Source of the DNA: Ruminococcaceae bacterium UBA1767 | GTDB taxonomy: Bacteria > Bacillota > Clostridia > Oscillospirales > Acutalibacteraceae | DNA length: 18,533 bases | NCBI GenBank assembly: GCA_002315505.1 | Contig: DCGX01000075.1 | Span: 1-18,533 of the forward strand | Direction: 5' to 3' | Shown here: positions 14,555 to 18,533 of the stretch, in pieces | Position numbering within the stretch: position 1 is the stretch's first letter | Layout: every line of letters starts with the position of its first letter | Notes under the pieces: generated by a model | The model's database searches: none | What the model was told of the DNA's origin: nothing | The model's input: only the letters and a program-made list of their open reading frames with translations | Translations under genes and position numbers: made by a program

Positions 14555-15517
14555 TTAACCCAATGCAATCGGCATTTTTTTACCAAAAACAATTGAGTGT
14601 AATTCAGGGAAAAATCTCAACAAAGTTAATCTGATTTTCTGAGTTAAAGGAATACCTTTTTGCTTCATAAGAATCGGATAGCATTCGTTATATATCTTTT
14701 TAATTTCTTTAAGTCTTTTTTTATTTTCGGGTATTTTCGAATCGAGATTTGCAAATGCAACAGCTACTCTCGGATAAATAAACATTCTTGCTTCATTCGC
14801 CATATCCTTTTGTCCTATAGCTTCAAGCCAGATATATCTTTCTCTGATTGCATCAACAATATCCGTGAATCTAATATCATATTTTGAATGCATAATACTG
14901 TCAGTTCTTACCAGATAATAATAATCTGTTTTTCCCGTCAGAACAATTTTATTTGTTTGGCTCAAAACCTTGTGCCATGTGAAAACATCTTCATAAAATC
15001 TTCCTACAGGGAAACGAAGAGTCTTAAAAATATTAGCTTTATACAATCTGTTTTGTGCACACGGCTGATACATGGTTTTAAACAAATCGTCATTTTCAAG
15101 AATTGTTTCTGTGCTTGTCGGACAATAAAAATCTGAAATTTCACCGTTTTCATTCACTGACATCATATTACCTACAGAAATATCCGCATCGTTTTTAACA
15201 ATAGAATAATAAAGAGTTTCAAATGCATCTTCGGTAATATAATCATCGCTGTCAACAAAGCTGATATAATCTCCTGTAGCCTTGTCGAGTGCTGCATTTC
15301 TTGCATCAGAAAGACCGCCGTTTGCTTTATGAATAACTTTAATTCGATTATCCTTTTGTGCCCATTCATCGCACATTTTCGGACAGTTGTCCGGTGAGCC
15401 ATCATCAACAAGAAACAATTCAAAATCAGCAAAGCTCTGAGCCAATATGCTTTCGACACATCTGTTCAGATATTTTTCAACCTTATATACAGGTACAATT
15501 ACGCTGATTTTCGGCAT
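14555..15517 (-). CDS. GT2-family glycosyltransferase (second in operon)
   Basis: About 320 residues from ATG 15517, chosen because GAGGGTG (15530-15524) lies six bases before it. A TTG start at 15541 would overlap the upstream gene and add eight residues before the usual start of the fold. The catalytic domain shows VIVPVYKVEKYL, VDDGSPDNC, NGGLSDARNAAL and the DXD motif VDSDDYI. A downstream RFYEDVFTWHKVL segment carries the ED pair common in this subfamily. The C-terminus is basic and aromatic (LTLLRFFPEL), suited to peripheral membrane binding. Its N-terminal half is strongly similar to the gene just upstream (shared KDNRIKVIHK and GGLSDARN), which points to tandem duplication, while the C-terminal halves diverge and probably set different acceptors. 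Confidence 0.9.
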   Translation of the reverse strand: MPKISVIVPVYKVEKYLNRCVESILAQSFADFELFLVDDGSPDNCPKMCDEWAQKDNRIKVIHKANGGLSDARNAALDKATGDYISFVDSDDYITEDAFETLYYSIVKNDADISVGNMMSVNENGEISDFYCPTSTETILENDDLFKTMYQPCAQNRLYKANIFKTLRFPVGRFYEDVFTWHKVLSQTNKIVLTGKTDYYYLVRTDSIMHSKYDIRFTDIVDAIRERYIWLEAIGQKDMANEARMFIYPRVAVAFANLDSKIPENKKRLKEIKKIYNECYPILMKQKGIPLTQKIRLTLLRFFPELHSIVFGKKMPIALG

Positions 15518-15530
15518 ATCTTTCACCCTC

Positions 15531-16499
15531 TCAAAGTCCAATTTTTAAAGTGTTTCTGATTTTACAAGTCAGTTTCGGAATTATTTTGAACATAGAATAC
15601 CATAGCTTATAAATAAATTCCGTGGTTTCAAATGCAGATTTTAAATCTGCATCACAAAATAGGCTGTGTAATTTTTTTTGAAAAGCAATTTGTTTTTCAT
15701 TTTTATTTGACCTGCAAAGCGATTGATAATGATACATAATATTACCTATGTATCCTCTTACTGCCAAGCTATATAATTCAGGAATTTTCTCTTTAATTTC
15801 CGATGCTCTCTGTTGTAAAGCGTACAACTCATCAAAATTTTTATCAGAGTAATCCGAATGCATTATACTACCGCTTCGCTGATAATATCCGTACAAATAT
15901 TTATTTAGATAAACAATATTTTCTGCCAGAGAAAATGTTCTGAATGACCAGAGAATATCTTCATTTCGTCTTCCTATCTCGAATTTTATTTTCTTTGCAA
16001 TTCCCGACTTCAAAAGCAAATTTGGACAGGTTACCGAAAATTTATTTTCAATAAGCAGATTTATAATTGCATCATAACACGTATAAACTTCACATAAACT
16101 ACTGCTTTTTGGAAAAGATACGTCATTATGCTCATTAAATTTATACATCAGACACTGAGCAATATCTCCATCGTTTGAAATAATTCCTTTGTATAAATCT
16201 TCGAACATTGTTGCAGCAATAATATCGTCGCTGTCCACCATTCCGATATAAGCTCCGCTTGCATTTTCAATTCCGACATTTCTTGCGTCGGAAAGTCCGC
16301 CGTTTTTCTTGTGGATAACTTTGATTCTGTTATCTTTTCTTGCCCAATCTTCACACATTTGTCCGCTGTTATCCGTGGAACCATCATCAACAAGAATTAT
16401 TTCAAGATTGTCATAGGTTTGATTTACGATGGACTCAATACATTTATCAAGATACTTTTCAACATTGTAAACAGGAACAATTATACTGATTAAATCCAT
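15531..16499 (-). CDS. GT2-family glycosyltransferase (first in operon)
   Basis: A 322-residue GT-A glycosyltransferase. Motifs are SIIVPVYNVEKYL at the N-terminus, VDDGSTDNS, NGGLSDARNVGI and DXD as VDSDDII. A GRRNEDILWSFRTF segment carries the ED pair, and YYQRSGSIMHSDY is characteristic of the WcaA-like subgroup. The basic C-terminus (KIIPKLTCKIRNTLKIGL) suggests membrane association. The ribosome site is weak (GGTG), and the SGNH gene ends 15 bases upstream. Sampled DNA in the C-terminal half is about 28% G+C, lower than the catalytic half, as expected where the acceptor region evolves fast. The sugar transferred is unknown. Confidence 0.9.
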   Translation of the reverse strand: MDLISIIVPVYNVEKYLDKCIESIVNQTYDNLEIILVDDGSTDNSGQMCEDWARKDNRIKVIHKKNGGLSDARNVGIENASGAYIGMVDSDDIIAATMFEDLYKGIISNDGDIAQCLMYKFNEHNDVSFPKSSSLCEVYTCYDAIINLLIENKFSVTCPNLLLKSGIAKKIKFEIGRRNEDILWSFRTFSLAENIVYLNKYLYGYYQRSGSIMHSDYSDKNFDELYALQQRASEIKEKIPELYSLAVRGYIGNIMYHYQSLCRSNKNEKQIAFQKKLHSLFCDADLKSAFETTEFIYKLWYSMFKIIPKLTCKIRNTLKIGL

Positions 16500-16514
16500 C
16501 TTTTTTCACCAACT

Positions 16515-17555
16515 TTATTTGATATAATTTATTTCTTTAAGGTAAGAGAGATACTTCTCCATAAATGCTGTTGCACCACTGTTATTAAGATGGTCACTGT
16601 TGCTGAAATACTCAGGAGTCACCGACATTTCAGCATCGTGTGAAAGGTCATAATAAGGAACATTCATTTCACTCTGAACCTTTTTAAGATTATCAAAATA
16701 GCAACGATTTAATTCTTCATCGGTAAACTGCTCGTTAAGTGCGTAATAAATCGGAGTGGAAACAAGTACAGGTTTGAATCCGTTATCATAACAGAATTGA
16801 ACAATTTCCTTCACAAGCTCAGTGTTTTCTGCGATAAATCTTTTTCCGTTAATCATATAGCCCGAGCGCCAGCTTTCAGCTCGTCCGACAGCATGGTCAG
16901 TAAGCTCACCATCCCTTGCATTTCTTTTCTGCATCAATTCATCCTGCTGATTTTGCACGGTTTCAATCACTGCTGTTGTGACTTCAGTACTTTGATTGTC
17001 CGAAGAAGTGGTCTGCTTGTCCTTCATCATTTCTGCGCCGACATCCATTTCCTGGTCGTTTATCAAGTCCTTGATTATATACTCACCACTGCGAAGAACA
17101 GGAACATACTTAGCACTGATAAGTGTTTCATATGTAAAGTCCTTGATTTTATCTTTATCAAGGTACAAATAATATCTCTTCTGTGACGGTACATCCGTCG
17201 GCATACAAAATGAAAAATATGATGTTACGATTGCAACCACACAGCCCTTTGACAAATGGTCGCTGAATTGCTTCAAGGTCTGAAAGTCGTGATAAATATC
17301 CTCACCCGACAAAGCAAGGTTATAGCTTTTAATTCCGTTTTCGGGATAATGGAAACTTGCAAGTCCGTGACTTGTACCTAAATTTATCATCTGCAAATCA
17401 TATGGAACATCTTTCATATTTTCAATTTCGCCGTAGGTATCCATATAGTAATAGCCTTTGATGTAAAAACTGTTGATAACACCGACGATAATGCTTGCAG
17501 TCAAAATTACGGCAAACAACTTTATGAAAAATTTCAGCACTTTATTATCTGCCAC
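16515..17555 (-). CDS. SGNH/DltD-like membrane-anchored partner of the MBOAT acyltransferase
   Basis: A 346-residue protein starting at GTG; GGAGGT seven bases upstream fixes this start. One N-terminal membrane helix (about 9-29) anchors it, with the rest expected outside the cell. The extracellular part has an SGNH-like block I, INLGTSHGL with candidate nucleophile Ser62, and a C-terminal SDHLNNSGA with Asp321-His322, as in DltD- and AlgX/AlgJ-type partners of MBOAT proteins. Residues about 178-213 are a Ser/Thr/Gln-rich low-complexity insertion (TTSSDNQSTEVTT). These proteins take part in moving an acyl group from the MBOAT to an extracellular glycan or teichoic acid. Whether this one transfers or hydrolyses is not decidable. 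The MBOAT gene ends 15 bases upstream. Confidence 0.8.
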   Translation of the reverse strand: MADNKVLKFFIKLFAVILTASIIVGVINSFYIKGYYYMDTYGEIENMKDVPYDLQMINLGTSHGLASFHYPENGIKSYNLALSGEDIYHDFQTLKQFSDHLSKGCVVAIVTSYFSFCMPTDVPSQKRYYLYLDKDKIKDFTYETLISAKYVPVLRSGEYIIKDLINDQEMDVGAEMMKDKQTTSSDNQSTEVTTAVIETVQNQQDELMQKRNARDGELTDHAVGRAESWRSGYMINGKRFIAENTELVKEIVQFCYDNGFKPVLVSTPIYYALNEQFTDEELNRCYFDNLKKVQSEMNVPYYDLSHDAEMSVTPEYFSNSDHLNNSGATAFMEKYLSYLKEINYIK

Positions 17556-17570
17556 AATTTAAACCTCCAA

Positions 17571-18533
17571 TCAAAACTGAAAATAAATAAAATCCTGCAT
17601 TTCCGCTCTTGCAAAAATTAAAATATAAACAAAAATCAAAACATAGAGAACAAATCTTATATACTTATTACACTTTGAAAAAATTCTGTTAATTGAAAGA
17701 TATTTATCAACAAATGATGCTATTATAAATATCGGTAACGTCGCCAACATTCGGTAAAATTCCGCTCTTGTGCCGAAAACAAGTTTCAGCTCCGTGAACA
17801 AATATGACAGGCTGATTTCGTTGATTCTAAACAGATTTGTAACTGCATAAACTGCGTCACTCATTGAATTTGCTCTGAAGAAAATCCAAGCAAATGATAC
17901 AAGCACGAATGTAATGCAAATCTGGATTGCATGATGGATTTTCGGAGCTTTGTCGAGTTTAATTGCAGAAACGAATTTCTCACGAAATTTTTGAGTCATT
18001 CTCCCGATAACCTGGAATAATCCGTGAATTCCGCCCCACGCAACAAAAGTAAGATTTGCTCCGTGCCACAGACCACTAACAAGGAAAGTAATCAAAAGAT
18101 TAATTCTGCGCCTGCCCTCACCTTTTCTGTTTCCGCCAAGCGGAATGTAAACATAATCCTTAAACCACGTTGACAATGAAATATGCCAGTTACGCCAGAA
18201 ATCCTGAATTGATGTAGAAAAATACGGATGATTGAAGTTGAGCATCAATCTGAAGCCCATTATTTTTGCACATCCTCTTGCGATATCGCTGTATCCCGAA
18301 AAATCGCAGAAAATTTGAATTGTAAAGAGCAATGTTGCAATGATAATCGGAAACCCATCGTAAACTGTAATTTCATTGTATACTGTGTTTACTGCAACAC
18401 AAACGGTGTCGGCAATTACTATTTTTTTGAAGTATCCCCACAGCATCAGTCTTAATCCCGCAACTGTGTTTTCATAATTAAATTTATGTACCTCATCAAA
18501 TTGCGGTAAAAGATTACAACTTCTTTCAATCGG
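17571..18533 (-). CDS. MBOAT-family O-acyltransferase, DltB/AlgI-like (partial)
   Basis: The frame stays open to the right edge: 29 codons precede the Met at 18446, beginning PIERSCNLLPQF, which is a conserved internal MBOAT segment. The N-terminus is therefore outside the window and 320 residues are visible. Conserved elements are the CDFSGYSDIARG segment, HPYFSTSIQDFWRNWHISLS with one invariant His, YIPLGGNRKG, and the LVSGLWHGANLTF helix carrying the presumed catalytic His, then GGIHGLF. The protein ends in FIYFQF, a common C-terminus of this family. Several membrane helices are evident. MBOAT proteins pass an activated acyl group through the membrane to an exported glycan (alginate acetylation, D-alanylation of teichoic acid). 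No DltA/DltC gene is visible, so acetylation is more likely than D-alanylation, but this is inference. Confidence 0.92.
   Translation of the reverse strand, partial: PIERSCNLLPQFDEVHKFNYENTVAGLRLMLWGYFKKIVIADTVCVAVNTVYNEITVYDGFPIIIATLLFTIQIFCDFSGYSDIARGCAKIMGFRLMLNFNHPYFSTSIQDFWRNWHISLSTWFKDYVYIPLGGNRKGEGRRRINLLITFLVSGLWHGANLTFVAWGGIHGLFQVIGRMTQKFREKFVSAIKLDKAPKIHHAIQICITFVLVSFAWIFFRANSMSDAVYAVTNLFRINEISLSYLFTELKLVFGTRAEFYRMLATLPIFIIASFVDKYLSINRIFSKCNKYIRFVLYVLIFVYILIFARAEMQDFIYFQF

Noticed and set aside
1..18533. CRISPR arrays, insertion sequences, tRNA or rRNA genes, integration sites
   Set aside because: I saw no regularly spaced repeats, transposase motifs, cloverleaf-like sequences or rRNA signatures on reading. 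A dedicated tool scan could still find a weak element.
17571..18533. D-alanylation (dlt) operon interpretation of the MBOAT/SGNH pair
   Set aside because: No DltA or DltC is present downstream, and the genes run straight into glycosyltransferases. The upstream side is outside the window, so this is not fully excluded.

Overview
The window looks like chromosomal DNA of an anaerobic low-GC Gram-positive bacterium. The best guess is a gut-type clostridial lineage near Ruminococcus/Eubacterium. The basis is AT-rich composition, strong GGAGG-type ribosome binding sites, GTG/TTG starts, a secreted dockerin protein, VanZ and TupA-like proteins, and the absence of outer-membrane polysaccharide export genes. 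This placement is inference; there is no rRNA or other phylogenetic marker.

Left part (1-4570), ordinary chromosomal genes: the end of a YbaK/ProX-type prolyl-tRNA editing protein (+) meets a convergent two-gene unit (YczE/YitT-type membrane protein then HAD phosphatase, both -) at a bidirectional terminator. Upstream on the minus strand is a secreted protein with a cohesin-like region, a BIG2 domain and a dockerin, closed by its own terminator. It is divergent from a plus-strand SASA-type carbohydrate esterase. The two share a 156-base intergenic region carrying back-to-back sigma-A-like promoters.

Right part (4547-18533), one long minus-strand operon entering from the right edge: MBOAT O-acyltransferase (partial), SGNH/DltD-like partner, three GT2 glycosyltransferases, DUF1919 protein, asparagine-synthetase-like protein, ABC-2 permease, GT4 glycosyltransferase, ABC ATPase with a Wzt-like C-terminal domain, hexapeptide acyltransferase, sugar-transfer-associated ATP-grasp, TupA-like ATP-grasp, VanZ-family protein. 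Gaps are 2-24 bases, apart from one of 111 bases before the ATP-grasp pair.

Together these genes read as synthesis of a surface polysaccharide on the inner membrane face, export by an ABC transporter, and decoration both inside (LbH acyltransferase, ATP-grasp ligases, Asn-synthetase-like enzyme) and outside the membrane (MBOAT/SGNH pair). No initiating sugar-phosphate transferase, Wzx/Wzy or attachment enzyme is visible; these must lie elsewhere. The most interesting aspect is that one polysaccharide operon holds three predicted ATP-dependent ligases or amide-forming enzymes of two unrelated folds, one of which (the Asn-synthetase-like protein) has lost its glutaminase cysteine. This suggests an amino-acid- or amide-modified glycan. 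A composition change exactly at the NBD/Wzt-C boundary of the ABC ATPase suggests that the export-specificity domain and the modification genes were exchanged as a cassette.
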